From contig CAVSZZ010000002.1 in assembly GCA_963732595.1 (NCBI GenBank), positions 1,116,001 through 1,180,000 of the forward strand: a stretch of 64,000 bases of DNA, written 5' to 3'. The position numbers were made by a program, and so were the translations under genes. The notes beneath the pieces were generated by a model. It saw only the letters and a program-made list of their open reading frames with translations. It was not told the DNA's origin and ran no database searches. The DNA comes from JAFGXF01 sp963732595 (GTDB lineage: Bacteria; Chloroflexota; Anaerolineae; Anaerolineales; Anaerolineaceae). Numbering within the stretch: the stretch's first letter is position 1; each line of letters starts with the position of its first letter. Below are positions 44,936-54,975 of the stretch, piece after piece.

Positions 44936-47875
44936 TTATATGTCCGGAGTCGGTTCTTCGGGCGTAAGTAATATTATGGGCGTGAGTATTATTGTGGGCG
45001 TGGGCGTTACCGTCGGAGTTGTTGTAGTTGTTGGCGTTGGGGTTTCACTCGGTACCGGGGTTGTGGTGGGCACGGCTGTTGTTGGATTCTGAGTTAATGT
45101 GATTGTGGAAGAGGGGCTTGCCGTTGGGGTAAGCGTGGGGAGTAGCACGCTAAAGTGAAAAATATTCTCTGTGAACCCCCCAGAAGTACTGTGCATATAT
45201 ACCTTGATGGTGACTTGTCCGGAGGGCAATGTGGATAGGTCCCAGATAGTGATTTGTCCGTTGGATTTTACAGGTGTATGGTTGCGGTCGACCAGGATTT
45301 CCCATCTACCTGGATCGGAAGCAGATGCGTAGGAGATCGTATAATAATCAAAGCTGGTGGTGGCATCGATCGTCCCACGGAGCTCATGCGGGCTGGTGGT
45401 AAGTGTCTGACCTTCAGAAAAACTTGTGATCTGGATACTGGGCTGACTATCGGAAATGCTGCATGTCCGGTTGGGAGTGATGCGGATCGGACGCGAGAAC
45501 CCATGATCCAATGCCCAATTCTCACCCTCCTCATTTTGTAGTACCCAGCGTATAGCCCAGTTATCGGTAATATTAAGGGTGAGTTTTTCTTCAATCGATC
45601 CCTGGCAGTCGGAAGAGGATTTCAAACCGGTCCAGGTGTCAATTTGCGTTTCCTGCCATAGGTCATTCTCCTTCGTTAGAGGCGGTTGATCGTATGCAAA
45701 CACTTCTACTCGGGATTCCGGGCAGTGTTCTGAAGGCTCGGTACCAGACAACTTGCACACCGTACTTTCTACGATCCCGTTTGGTCGAGCAAATCCGGTG
45801 GGGCTGCCGCCAGTGATCACCTGGATGCCGGTTTGCATGAACTGGGCCCAAATTGGTGCCGCTCCTGACAGACCGGTCGTATTCAGCATTGGGGTGTAAT
45901 CGGCATTGCCGACCCATACACCTACCACCAGGTCGGGCGTGTACCCCATCGTCCAATTATCCCGAAAGTCATTACTGGTCCCTGTTTTTGCGGCCACCGT
46001 GAACGGCAGGTTGATGATTGGGTTTGTACCAAAAGCAGGCACTCTTGCTTTGGTATCCGACAGGATCGATGAAATAAGATAGGCATGTTCCTCGCGGATC
46101 ACCTGATCCCCGGCTGGGGGTGTGTATTCATACACGTTGTTTCCCTGGTAGTCGGTGATTCGAAGTATGGCAGTAGGAGTTACTTTCTTACCGAAGTTGG
46201 CCAATACAGAATATGCACCACTCAATTCCAATAAACTGACTTCCCCACCCCCAAGCGTCAATGACAGACCATAGTCCTCACGCGAAAGACTGGTTACACC
46301 CAGTCGCCTGGCGAATGCGATAAACCCTTCCTGTTCTTGTGTCTCCGGGTCGTCATAGATACCAATAAAATTTAACGTTTTAACTGCCGGGATATTATAT
46401 GAATTCGCAAGCGCCATCCGGACGGTAACCGGGCCATGATAGCGACCATCGTAATTGACGGGCTTGTAAGGTTCACGGGTATCATTGCTATCACCTGATG
46501 GAGGAAATTCTGATGGCACATCCCAGATCAGAGTGGCTGGCGTCCACCCTTTTTCAAATGCAGCCACATAAGTCAATGGTTTGATCGATGATCCTGGTTG
46601 GCGTGTTTGGCTGGTGGCCATATTTACCTGACCGGAAATCTCCACATTGTAGAAATCGGCCGAACCGACCATGCTGAGAATTTCACCAGTTGAAGGGCGA
46701 ATTGCGACCAGGGCACCATTGGTGACGTGCTGGTTTTGCAGGGAGTCAACCTGTTCTTCGACCAGGCGTTCAGCTTCACCCTGCAAGTAGGGATCGAGTG
46801 TAGTGTATACCGTGAATCCTGAGCGATAAATTGTTTGTGGATCATACATGCTTTCAAGCTGGGTTCGAACGAAGTTCACCCAGTGTGGATAATGCATGGG
46901 GAAACTGGTGGGGGTGAATTCATAAATATCCATCTCGCCTGCGGCCACCATGGCCTCTTCTGCAGAGATGCAAATTGGATCCTGATTGTTGCTGACGGCG
47001 ATGCAGCCATCTTCCTGACTCATCTGATAAGTCAAGGTGAGGACCTGTTTATGACGGTTGAGAGTTGCTTCACGGTTGGTGAATATATCGTAAACAGCAG
47101 GAGCCTGGGGCAAACCGGCCAGGAAGGATGCCTGAGCGAAAGTCAGTTTATCGGCTGTCGTATTAAAATAGGATTCGGCAGCAGCTTCAATGCCATATGA
47201 AAGGTTGCCGTAATTGATCTCGTTGAGGTATAGCTCCAGGATCTCATCTTTGCTATAACGGCGAGTAATCTCAACTGCCAAGATGATCTCTCGTGCTTTA
47301 CGACGGAAAGTCACCTGGCTGCGCTCCTCGGGGTCCATCATAAGCATGCGAGCCAATTGCTGCGTGATGGTGGATGCTCCGGAGACAGTCTCACCCTCCT
47401 CGACATTTTGGAATAATGCTCTGAGCATGGCAAAAAGGTTGAACCCGGGGTGTGAGTAGAATTCCTCATCCTCAGTGGCCAGAGTTGCGACGATAACGTA
47501 GGGGGAAATCTTTTGTAAAGGCACATAGGTGCGCCGTCCTGCATTTGGATCAAGCACCTCGTAAAGCAGGTTGCCATTCCTGTCCAATATTCGAGTCGTT
47601 TCGAATTGGGAGGAACGTTCTTTAAGATCCTCAACACTTGGGAGTGTGGATGCGATGGTGTAATACTTATATATAAAATATGAGGCACCAATTACTCCCA
47701 CTGCGGTCATCAGGAAGACAACGATAATCAAACCGCGTAAGATACAGCCAGGGAGACTCAGGCCCGCGATGAGGCCTGACGAGGATGTTTTAAGTTGTTC
47801 TGACGGAACTGTGGGCATGGCACGGGTCCGGCCATTCGCACTGGAAGATCTCTCATCTTGTTGTGGTTGCTGCAT
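44936..47875 (-). CDS. Class A penicillin-binding protein (transglycosylase/transpeptidase)
   Basis: 979 residues from ATG 47875. Cytoplasmic tail, membrane helix 'GLIIVVFLMTAVGVIGASYF', glycosyltransferase GT51 domain with 'LATEDEEFYSHPGFNLFAML' (catalytic Glu), 'GASTITQQLARMLMM' and 'RKAREIILAVEITRRYSKDE'. Transpeptidase domain with SxxK in 'RQPGSSIKPLTYVAAFEKGW', SxN in 'ANSYNIPAVKTL' and KTG in 'TVAAKTGTSNDFRDNWTMGY'. A C-terminal beta domain ('IQITSFSEGQTLTTSPHELR') ends in a Thr/Pro-rich tail of about 70 residues. Builds and cross-links peptidoglycan. Confidence 0.95.
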   Translation of the reverse strand: MQQPQQDERSSSANGRTRAMPTVPSEQLKTSSSGLIAGLSLPGCILRGLIIVVFLMTAVGVIGASYFIYKYYTIASTLPSVEDLKERSSQFETTRILDRNGNLLYEVLDPNAGRRTYVPLQKISPYVIVATLATEDEEFYSHPGFNLFAMLRALFQNVEEGETVSGASTITQQLARMLMMDPEERSQVTFRRKAREIILAVEITRRYSKDEILELYLNEINYGNLSYGIEAAAESYFNTTADKLTFAQASFLAGLPQAPAVYDIFTNREATLNRHKQVLTLTYQMSQEDGCIAVSNNQDPICISAEEAMVAAGEMDIYEFTPTSFPMHYPHWVNFVRTQLESMYDPQTIYRSGFTVYTTLDPYLQGEAERLVEEQVDSLQNQHVTNGALVAIRPSTGEILSMVGSADFYNVEISGQVNMATSQTRQPGSSIKPLTYVAAFEKGWTPATLIWDVPSEFPPSGDSNDTREPYKPVNYDGRYHGPVTVRMALANSYNIPAVKTLNFIGIYDDPETQEQEGFIAFARRLGVTSLSREDYGLSLTLGGGEVSLLELSGAYSVLANFGKKVTPTAILRITDYQGNNVYEYTPPAGDQVIREEHAYLISSILSDTKARVPAFGTNPIINLPFTVAAKTGTSNDFRDNWTMGYTPDLVVGVWVGNADYTPMLNTTGLSGAAPIWAQFMQTGIQVITGGSPTGFARPNGIVESTVCKLSGTEPSEHCPESRVEVFAYDQPPLTKENDLWQETQIDTWTGLKSSSDCQGSIEEKLTLNITDNWAIRWVLQNEEGENWALDHGFSRPIRITPNRTCSISDSQPSIQITSFSEGQTLTTSPHELRGTIDATTSFDYYTISYASASDPGRWEILVDRNHTPVKSNGQITIWDLSTLPSGQVTIKVYMHSTSGGFTENIFHFSVLLPTLTPTASPSSTITLTQNPTTAVPTTTPVPSETPTPTTTTTPTVTPTPTIILTPIILLTPEEPTPDI

Positions 47876-48013
47876 AATCCTCAAATTCTAGCACAAACGG
47901 CGCAAGGAATGATGATTGCCAGTTTGATGAAAAGCCAGTTTTGGGTATAATAAATATATGGGATTCAAGCCCAATCGATCATCAAAAAAATAATATGACA
48001 CCGGAAGGAAGAC

Positions 48014-48362
48014 ATGGTGGAGCCAGCATCTGACAAACCCAAAAAAGTTATGATCGTTGTGATACAGGCTCAAGACGTTGATAATGCCGAGAGTGCCTTG
48101 AGTGATTTGGGTTTAAACACCATTTCGCCTGCCAAGTATTGGCGGATTCCTGGGTCGTCGAAACGCAACCTTGTTAGTGGGCGTGACGCCAGAAACAGAG
48201 CAGGCAGCGATTAATGAGATAAGAAAAAATTGCAAGCAAAGAGTCGAGTACATCGCTGTGCCCATCGAAAGCGCGCCATTGCCATTGCCGTCCCCCACAC
48301 CAGTCACTGTGGGAGGTGCGGCACTTTTTGACCTGCCGATTGACCGTTACGAGGAGTTCTAA
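48014..48362 (+). CDS. Cyclic-di-AMP receptor-like (DarA/PII-like) protein, paralogue 1 (frame broken)
   Basis: About 115 residues when joined. 'VMIVVIQAQDVDNAESALSD' is the first strand-helix of the DUF970/DarA fold. After one surplus base near 48126 the next frame gives 'SIGGFLGRRNATLLVGVTPE', the loop that binds c-di-AMP in the family, then 'INEIRKNCKQRVEYIAVP' and a short Pro-rich stretch. AAGGA lies 6 nt before the ATG. It lies 2 nt before a second paralogue, so the two probably form a hetero-oligomer or respond together. Confidence 0.75.
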
Positions 48363-48364
48363 CC

Positions 48365-48631
48365 ATGAAACTGATCATTGCCATTATTCCTGATAATGAT
48401 ACAGACCAGGTATCCAAGAATTTGACTGGCGCTGATTTACGTGTTACCCTGATCGCCTCGACCGGAGGTCTATTAAAGAGAGGCTATAGCACATTGTTGC
48501 TGGGCTTACAAGATGAGCAAGTTGACCATGCTTGTAAGCTGATTCGTGAGGGATGCACGGTTAAAGAGGGGAGTGATAAAAAGAGTGGTACGATCTTTGT
48601 TCTGACGGTTGATAAATTCCTTCATATATAA
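48365..48631 (+). CDS. Cyclic-di-AMP receptor-like (DarA/PII-like) protein, paralogue 2
   Basis: 88 residues, intact. 'MKLIIAIIPDNDTDQVSKNL' and the ligand-loop motif 'STGGLLKRGYSTLLLGLQDE' identify the DarA/CdaA-receptor PII-like family. It lacks the longer B-loop insertion of some members, which is 11-15 residues shorter here. Likely senses c-di-AMP in the cytoplasm and acts through protein contacts. Downstream is a DUF4013 membrane protein. Confidence 0.8.
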   Translation: MKLIIAIIPDNDTDQVSKNLTGADLRVTLIASTGGLLKRGYSTLLLGLQDEQVDHACKLIREGCTVKEGSDKKSGTIFVLTVDKFLHI

Positions 48632-48671
48632 CTACAATCGAAGCATTACACATTATTGGATAGGAGTCATT

Positions 48672-49337
48672 ATGGATTTTGGTTTGGCGTTTAATTTTCC
48701 TTTCAAGGACCAACAGTGGTTTAAAAAACTTGTGGTGCCTGGGTTGGTCAGCCTCATCCCTATTGTCGGTCAATTCTTTTTGATAGGATTCGGCTTGAAT
48801 GTTGCCAAGCGTGTAATCGAAAAAGATCCCGAAAGTCTGCCGAATTTGGATTTCGGGGGGGACTTGAAGCGCGGTTTTATATCGTTCGTCATTGGTTTGG
48901 GGTACAGTCTTCCACTGATCGTTCTGGCTTTGATATTTGGGATCATCATGGTTGCAATCGGTGGACTGGCCGGTGATACCAATTCGGAGGTTGCGGGCAT
49001 CCTGGGGGTCGTTTCTGGTGCCGGTTTTGGTATCATTTCCATTATTTATGGAATTATTTTAGCTTTCTTTACCTCAGCTGCATTGGGAAACTACCTGGCT
49101 AAGGGGGAGGAACTTGGAGCGGCCTTCAGAATCCGGGAGATTTGGGCATTATTGAGGAAAGCTATTGTGCCTTACCTGCTTGTTATCCTCGGTGGATTAT
49201 TAGCCAACCTGATTGGCAGTCTTGGCTCGCTCATCTGTGCCGTCGGTTTATTGTTAACCATGCCCTATGCGATGGCGGTTTATGGGCACTTCATCGGTCA
49301 AGCATACACACAGGCGATTGCCACTCGTGATGATTAG
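48672..49337 (+). CDS. DUF4013 family membrane protein
   Basis: 221 residues from ATG 48672 ('MDFGLAFNFPFKDQQWFKKL', AGGAG upstream). Five to six Gly/Ile-rich helices, including 'GLVSLIPIVGQFFLIGFGLN', a DUF4013 mark. 'LPYAMAVYGHFIGQA' type ending 'TMPYAMAVYGHFIGQAYTQA'. Function unknown; proximity to the c-di-AMP-receptor-like genes (40-nt gap) may be functional, which is inference. Confidence 0.8.
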   Translation: MDFGLAFNFPFKDQQWFKKLVVPGLVSLIPIVGQFFLIGFGLNVAKRVIEKDPESLPNLDFGGDLKRGFISFVIGLGYSLPLIVLALIFGIIMVAIGGLAGDTNSEVAGILGVVSGAGFGIISIIYGIILAFFTSAALGNYLAKGEELGAAFRIREIWALLRKAIVPYLLVILGGLLANLIGSLGSLICAVGLLLTMPYAMAVYGHFIGQAYTQAIATRDD

Positions 49338-49358
49338 ATGAACGACTGATTTATGGAT

Positions 49359-49393
49359 ACCAGGCAACTCGCTTCGAGTTGCCTGGTTTTTTT
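49359..49393. terminator. Terminator between DUF4013 and AMMECR1 genes
   Basis: 13-bp stem ACCAGGCAACTCG/CGAGTTGCCTGGT (49359-49371, 49375-49387), then seven T on the plus strand. Serves the plus-strand gene. Confidence 0.88.
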
Positions 49394-49977
49394 ATTCGTG
49401 AAACTCTTCAACCTGGTATATTGATACCGTCAGGTGCTTCGTTACGCCAGGCGTCGGGGCTGGCACCCATTTTATGACAGAGGTGTGAAAGGAAATCTTC
49501 CGGATTTGGCAACTGTTCCCAAACTTGGGGAAGGAAGGTCGCCCGCCGAATACCCTCTGAGAGAATGACCCCATCGATCCCTGGTCGTAGCAAATCGATC
49601 ATATCCCCGGCATCATGATACGCCAATTCCTCGGGCTGGGTGAGCCGTGAGATCTCGATTGAAAGATAAGGTAACTCTGCAGAAGAGACCGGCGTAAAAC
49701 GATAATCTTCCGTTGCAGCTGCGACTGCATGCTCGCGGACATCCATGACCAGTGGTTGATAAGCTTCAAGAGCGCCGATGCATCCTCGCAGGGTTTTGTC
49801 TTTGGTAAGTGTGACAAAAGCCGCACCATCATTTCTCAAGATGTCTGATAATCCGGACATGTCGATCTCTGTCAAGGGTTGCCGGTTGACTGCCATATCG
49901 ATTGAGGATCGAGCCAGAGCTAAAAGATATACTTTATCCTGCTCGGAAAGGATTGGGATCGGTTGACTGGTCTTCAT
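49392..49977 (-). CDS. AMMECR1 domain protein (frame broken near the end)
   Basis: About 195 residues when joined. ATG 49977 with AAGGAG 7 nt upstream. AMMECR1/AmmA motifs: 'AAFVTLTKDKTLRGCIGALE' (the signature LRGCIG), 'DVREHAVAAATEDYRFTPV', 'LPYLSIEISRLTQPEEL' and 'LPQVWEQLPNPEDFLSHLCH'. The main frame ends 'GINIPG'; skipping one base near 49420 gives 'GIN-YQVEEFHE', the normal family ending. Member of the AmmeMemoRadiSam system in many bacteria, but no radical-SAM partner is in this window. Confidence 0.88.
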
Positions 49978-50093
49978 AATCATACTCCTTGCGGGCCTCG
50001 AGTCTTTTAAACCATAAAACCCCGGACCTGTCAAAGTAAAAGGTTTTCAGAAAACACAAAGATATGGTTTAATTGATACAGGAGCATAAGTCA

Positions 50094-51048
50094 ATGAAAA
50101 AGAATACCATATGGATCATCGCCGGTGTGGTTGCTGTTTTGTTGATTTGCTGCGTTGGCTCAACCGCAGTGTATTATATCTATACTCGAGGTGGATTTAC
50201 CGCTCCATTGCCCACGCCATTTACATTTCCAACTCCAAACTCGACACTGACAGCCCTGTACAGCATTCCCACCTTGTCCCTGCCGACAGCCACTGATTCG
50301 TATGTAGCTCCTACATACCAGGCTGCAACGACACGTACGAACACACCTGCGATCCCGACCGCGTCAAGTTTCAATCCTGCTTATACCAGCACCCCCGTTG
50401 TGATGCGTGGATCAGGGCAGGTGGTCGGTACATACATGCTTAATCCGCCCGTTTTGGATGGCACATGGGATGAGTGGCAGGCCATTGAGTTTCCCATTAA
50501 TGTCGTTGTGTATGGCCTCAACAATTTCAATAGTACTGTTGATCTGTATGGGTCATATAAGGTTGGATGGGATTACTCATATCTCTATCTGGCTGTCGAG
50601 GTCGAAGATGATAAGTACACACAGGTTTCATCCGGGAGTTACCTCTATCTGGGAGACAGCCTTGAGATCCTGATGGATACCAACTTAATCGGGGATCTCA
50701 CTGTTAAAAAGCTGGATGGAGATGATTATCAACTTGGCATCTCTCCGGGTCTATTAACACCTGGATCAGGTCAGGAGGCGTACCTGTGGTATCCATCCAG
50801 CCTGGCTGGTGGCAGGAGTTCGGTCTTGATTGCAGCTGTAGGTGGAGACTGGGACTTATCATGTTGAAGCAGCCATACCATGGTATGTGTTTAATGTGAC
50901 ACCGTACGAAGGCATGCAGTTGGGTTTTGCCATGTCCATTTCTGACGATGATCTGAATGGTGTGGCCAGACAGCAAACCATGATTTCAAGTTGTACCTCG
51001 CGTTCACTGGTGGATCCAACCACCTGGGGAACACTGACCCTGAGGTGA
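50094..51048 (+). CDS. Membrane-anchored protein with a CBM9-like beta-sandwich (frame broken)
   Basis: About 318 residues when joined. N-terminal helix 'IWIIAGVVAVLLICCVGSTA', then a Thr/Pro/Ser-rich linker of about 80 residues. The folded domain starts 'LNPPVLDGTWDEWQAIEFPI', the entry motif of family 9 carbohydrate-binding-like domains, with 'YSYLYLAVEVEDDKYTQVSS' and 'GDSLEILMDTNLIGD'. Near 50843 one surplus base breaks it; the next frame continues 'TYHVEAAIPWYVFNVTPYEG' and 'RSLVDPTTWGTLTL'. GGAG lies 9 nt before ATG 50094. Probably an exported carbohydrate- or wall-binding protein; ligand unknown. Confidence 0.75.
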
Positions 51049-51073
51049 TCTCACTGCTAATACATAAATGATA

Positions 51074-51093
51074 CCGGAGGTTTTAGCCTCCGG
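51074..51093. terminator. Hairpin between convergent genes
   Basis: CCGGAGG-ttttag-CCTCCGG (51074-51080, 51087-51093), extended by AAATGA/TCATTT pairing on the flanks with a few unpaired bases. Possible terminator for the preceding gene; the T run is weak. Confidence 0.5.
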
Positions 51094-51148
51094 CTCATTT
51101 ATATTACCCCTGGTATCGATTGGAAGGTCTGAAGCAATCCTGTCCAGC

Positions 51149-51571
51149 TTATTCATCCCCTTCAATCTGGGTTGATGGTTGTTGGACTTCAATAACCTCG
51201 CCGTGTAGATTGATGATGACTTTAAAACCAGTCATACCGAGATACGAACGCCCTTCGATCGGTATCCCGGTTTCGCTCATGGCCTCATACTGCTGGCTGA
51301 TATTGCTCAATTGGTTTTGAATGATCGCACGGGTGAACAGGTCATCCTGGCCGAGCATTTTGGCGGTCTGTTCGGTGATGATCTCTTCGTGCCCCTTGAC
51401 CTGTTCTTCCATAGCCTGGAATACCTGACGATCCACTTGTTCGGCTGGAATGTGGCGTTGAAAACCGGCGTCATCGACGACATAACATGGTTCTTCTCCA
51501 ACATAGTGTACAGAGACCGTGTGTTCATATTCATCAAAGACAAGATTCTCAAAAATGGCTTTTCTCGTCAT
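51149..51571 (-). CDS. Conserved-looking hypothetical protein
   Basis: 140 residues, mixed alpha/beta, soluble. 'ENLVFDEYEHTVSVHYVGEE' and 'CYVVDDAGFQRHIPAEQVDR' read like a small beta domain, then a helix 'VFQAMEEQVKGHEEIITEQT' and a closing strand 'FKVIINLHGEVIEVQQPS'. No family recognised. Monocistronic between the CBM9-like gene (convergent) and the L,D-transpeptidase gene. Confidence 0.55.
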   Translation of the reverse strand: MTRKAIFENLVFDEYEHTVSVHYVGEEPCYVVDDAGFQRHIPAEQVDRQVFQAMEEQVKGHEEIITEQTAKMLGQDDLFTRAIIQNQLSNISQQYEAMSETGIPIEGRSYLGMTGFKVIINLHGEVIEVQQPSTQIEGDE

Positions 51572-51650
51572 TTATCTACTCCGGGTATTACTACCCCGTA
51601 TCATAACCGAGAATTATTAAAATACAAATATGAGACTTAGGGGGTTGGGA

Positions 51651-52585
51651 TCAGTAATGGATGTTAACCAGGGTTCCGATGGATGCCCAGTAGAATAACC
51701 ATTCGGCATCCGCGGTTCTCATATTGACACATCCATGGCTCATGGGTACGCCAAAGTTATCATGCCAGTAGGTGCCGTGGAAACTATATCCCTGATAAAA
51801 GTACATGGTGAAAGGAACATCCGGAAGATAATACCCCGGGCCGGCCATATCCGAATACCGATATTTCACATAAATGTGATACTGACCGGTGATGGTGGGG
51901 TGATACTGGGTGCCGGTTGATACAATGAAGGTGCTGATTAATGTGGAGCCTTCATAAGCATAGGTGCGCTGATTGGTCAGGTCAACATCGATCCAGCGCT
52001 CCCCTTCCAGGATGTTCTCGGGAATGAAGACCTGGGCGAGGGGTTTGGGGGTGTTCGTAGGAGCCGGCTCCGGGGTCCAGGTCAATGTCGGTTCCGATGT
52101 GAATGTCGGGCTGGGTGTCAGGGTCGGTTCCGGTGTGCTGGTGAGCGTCGGCTTGGGCAGGTCACCATCCGACGGTGTGAGGAGTGATCGACTGCGGAGA
52201 CTGTCTGCGAAGTTGGGATGAATAGCCCGGCAAGCAGTGCGACCAGCCAGGATTCCAGACAAGATCAATCCACACAGGATCCAGAAGACTGTTGATGCTT
52301 TGGATTTTGACTTCTTTTGGCCCTGTTCCGCAAGAGACCGATCTAGGGATGACTCGGGGTATGAAGCCGTGGATGCTACGTCGGGTGTTAATTGCGATAC
52401 TCGCTCAAGATATGCCTGCCGGGCACTGCCGCTGGATAGTTCAGCCATGATCTCCCAGGCTTCGCGTAGTTCGGATCAGATGCAACTGCCATCTGTGCCA
52501 ACCGGCGGGCTGACCGGCGGTCATCGCGCTGAAGGGCATCACGGGCCTGTTCGAGAAGTTGTTTGGTCCCTATCGCTAATTCCAC
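51651..52585 (-). CDS. L,D-transpeptidase (YkuD) with N-terminal TPR-like segment (frame broken)
   Basis: About 312 residues when joined. N-terminal helical pair 'LLEQARDALQRDDRRSARRL' and 'AQMAVASDPNYAK' (TPR-like), continuing after the break as 'AWEIMAELSSGSARQAYLER'. Here one base seems missing (near 52460), the opposite sign to most breaks. Then a membrane helix 'STVFWILCGLILSGILAG', a Thr/Pro-rich linker and the YkuD domain: 'ERWIDVDLTNQRTYAYEGST', catalytic 'HGTYWHDNFGVPMSHGCVNM' (His and Cys). Makes 3-3 cross-links in peptidoglycan or anchors proteins. Confidence 0.88.
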
Positions 52586-52598
52586 TCATGCGATTCAC

Positions 52599-53385
52599 CT
52601 ATTCGACCGCTTCACCACGAATGTAACAGACCAGCCCGGAGTAAATCCCGAATGCCAGACAGATCCGGTTGTTCCGTCAGCATCTGTCGATCGAGGTTGA
52701 GGTAACCGGCTTCGATGACAACTAATGGGGGTGATACTGTTTACCTCATCGAAGGGATGATAGCTGGACATATGAGTGGTCACTTCATTGTAGCGAAATG
52801 CCATACCAGTGACTTCTGCGTAACGATCGAGCATGCAGGCGGCCAGTGCGTTCGCCCGGTCCGGGTACAGGGTGGCTAGTGCGGGGGCGATTTTAAATCC
52901 ACTGGCTGCATCACTGATGAAATCACAACTATCTGCATGAATGGAAACGAGTGCCAGTGCCTGGTATTGATTCAGGCGGGAATCGTTTTCCTGAAGCAGA
53001 TCAACGGTATAACCCTCCCGTGCGAGTTCCTGCTGAACAAGTGTGGCGATATGCAGATTGACATCCACTTCCCGCAAACCATCTTCGCACACCCAGCCAT
53101 CATCCTTGCCCCAGTGACCGACCAGGATGCCAATGCGTGGTTTTGCAGAAGGTGTTGAGGTTGGCATAGCCGTGGGGGTATCGTGCAGGGGGCAGAATGG
53201 CCAATTGCAGGTCGCTTTCATCCACCGTGAACAGGCTGGTTGGGGTCCATAGACTGAACAATGTAGCCAGCAAGAATGGCGACAGCCACAATTGTCTGGA
53301 AGGCATGGAACCCATTTACGGGTTTCACAGGGTCTTTCCTGTTTGGGTGTCTCGGAGTGAAGGTATTCTTTACGGGTTCGTTCAT
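52599..53385 (-). CDS. N-acetylmuramoyl-L-alanine amidase (Amidase_3; several frame breaks)
   Basis: About 260 residues rejoined from three or four frames. ATG 53385 opens 'MNEPVKNTFTPRHPNRKD' and a membrane helix whose parts lie in two frames ('FQTIVAVAIL', then 'LLATLFSLWTPTSLFTVDES'). The catalytic domain begins 'RIGILVGHWGKDDGWVCEDG' and 'LREVDVNLHIATLVQQELAR' (His and Glu ligands), then 'LALVSIHADSCDF' (second His). After a break near 52731 the third frame gives 'PPLVVIEAGYLNLDRQML' (catalytic Glu). The end is uncertain: TGA 52612 or, after one more skip, TAG 52599. Cleaves the amide between MurNAc and peptide. Confidence 0.8.
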
Positions 53386-53395
53386 GGCAGGATCA

Positions 53396-54942
53396 TTATA
53401 ACTTGATCAACAGGGTTAATTCCTTACGGATGAATGGGACAGCCGCGCAGGCACCCAGCAACATCGCACCGGCAGAAAGGAGGAGACTGTTCAACCCGGT
53501 GGCCGGTATTCGCATGATCAGCCAGCAAACCGCTCCGCCAGCCAACGCAGCCAGACAAGCACGCAATGGTGTAGTTCCCGAATCGGATATCAATAGACAT
53601 TTTCTTCTTCAATAATATATATAAGAGTATCGCCTCGCAGGTATAAGAGAGGCTGATTGCAAGAGCAATGCCAATGACATCCAGGCTGGTTCTGAGCAGA
53701 CTGGCGATGATGATGAACAGTAGTGCATTAATAAAGGCAACCAGGAGGGGGATACGCGCATTCTGACGTGCGTAGAAACTGCGGGCTGCCACTTCGATCA
53801 GAGCATTGGCTGTCAAACCAACCAGAAATGCCTGAAAAACCAAGCAGTCAAATGGTCTGTAGCCGCATCCCCAAACTGGAAGGCGAGGCCAAGAGCTGGT
53901 CGCATGCCAGCATGCCAAAATGGCTGCCACCGGGATCGTCACTGCCACCAATACCCGTGAGGCACGCTGGACCGTAGCTTGAAATCCCTCATGATCTGTA
54001 CGGGCAAATTGCTCCGACAGAGTGGGAAGTAACGCCGTCCCGATCGCCGTTCCGATCAGGGTCTCGGGAACCTGAAGCAGCATCCAGCCATTGGTCAACA
54101 GGGTCACACCACCCTGGAAAATGGATGCCAGATTATCGCGGGCCAGGAAGATGAATTGGATGAAAAACATGGTCAGCACCCGTGGACCCATCAGGCTCAG
54201 CACCTTTCGAACGTCGTGAGTCTTTAATCCCAGGCTAATGGACCATTTGAACCCATACTTGATCAATCCTGGGATTTGGATGGCGATGTGAAGAATAGGC
54301 ACCGACAATGACACCGTAAACAAGGCCTTTGACCCCAAATCCAAAGGTGGGCAACGTTACAGGACCAAGCGAAATACCCCCCTCAGGCGCCAGGATGGCC
54401 GCACCAAAGATCTGGCCCACATTATAGAGAATGGGTGCCATGGCCGGTAAAAGGAAATGCTGGTTGGCTTGCAACCCGGCCATCACCAGCCCGCTGATTG
54501 AAAAGATAAGGGTGGCAATCAGGTTGAGACGCATCAGATTGGCCACCAGGTGCTGCTGGGTGTCGCTGAAACCCGGCGCCACACCCAATCTCCAACCAAC
54601 CAGGTGATCAGCCAGCAAGACAAAGACGATGGAGAAAACAGCTGTGACCAGGAAAGCCAGGTTGGTGATCCGGGAAAAGAGCTTCCAGGCATCCTTTCGT
54701 CCTGATGTTGATAAAACCTCGGAAAGTACAGGAATAAATGCGATCGATAGAGCACCACCGGAGATCAGAGCATACAGCAGGTCGGGCAGGTTGTTGGCAG
54801 CATTGAAAGCATCCAGTTCGGCTGACAGACCGAACTGACGATTGATGACCACCTGCCGGACGATCGCCACCAGCTTGTCAATCGCGAAGAAGCTGGCCAG
54901 CAGGAGACTGATGCGGGTCAGATGGCTGAATTTTTTGATCAT
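53396..54942 (-). CDS. murJ: Lipid II flippase MurJ (several frame breaks)
   Basis: About 515 residues rejoined. Starts 'MIKKFSHLTRISLLLASFFA' and 'IDKLVAIVRQVVINRQFGLS', then 'LDAFNAANNLPDLLYALISG' and 'GALSIAFIPVLSEVLS', the MurJ/MviN signature. Breaks: near 54296 (skip one), near 53909 (skip one), near 53840 (one missing), and near 53585 (skip one) before 'SDSGTTPLRACLAALAGG'. The middle pieces read 'GMRPALGLAFQFGDAATDHL' in the corrected frame, as expected for the family. Flips lipid II across the membrane for wall synthesis. Next to the amidase gene. Confidence 0.88.
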
Positions 54943-54975
54943 TTGATCGGATGCTCCTTGAACCATTGGAATGCA

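Noticed and set aside
44940..45150. Tandem-looking GTGGGCGT/GTTGGGGTT repeats on the plus strand
   Set aside because: They are the coding sequence of the Thr/Pro-rich tail of the penicillin-binding protein on the minus strand; no separate repeat element is needed.
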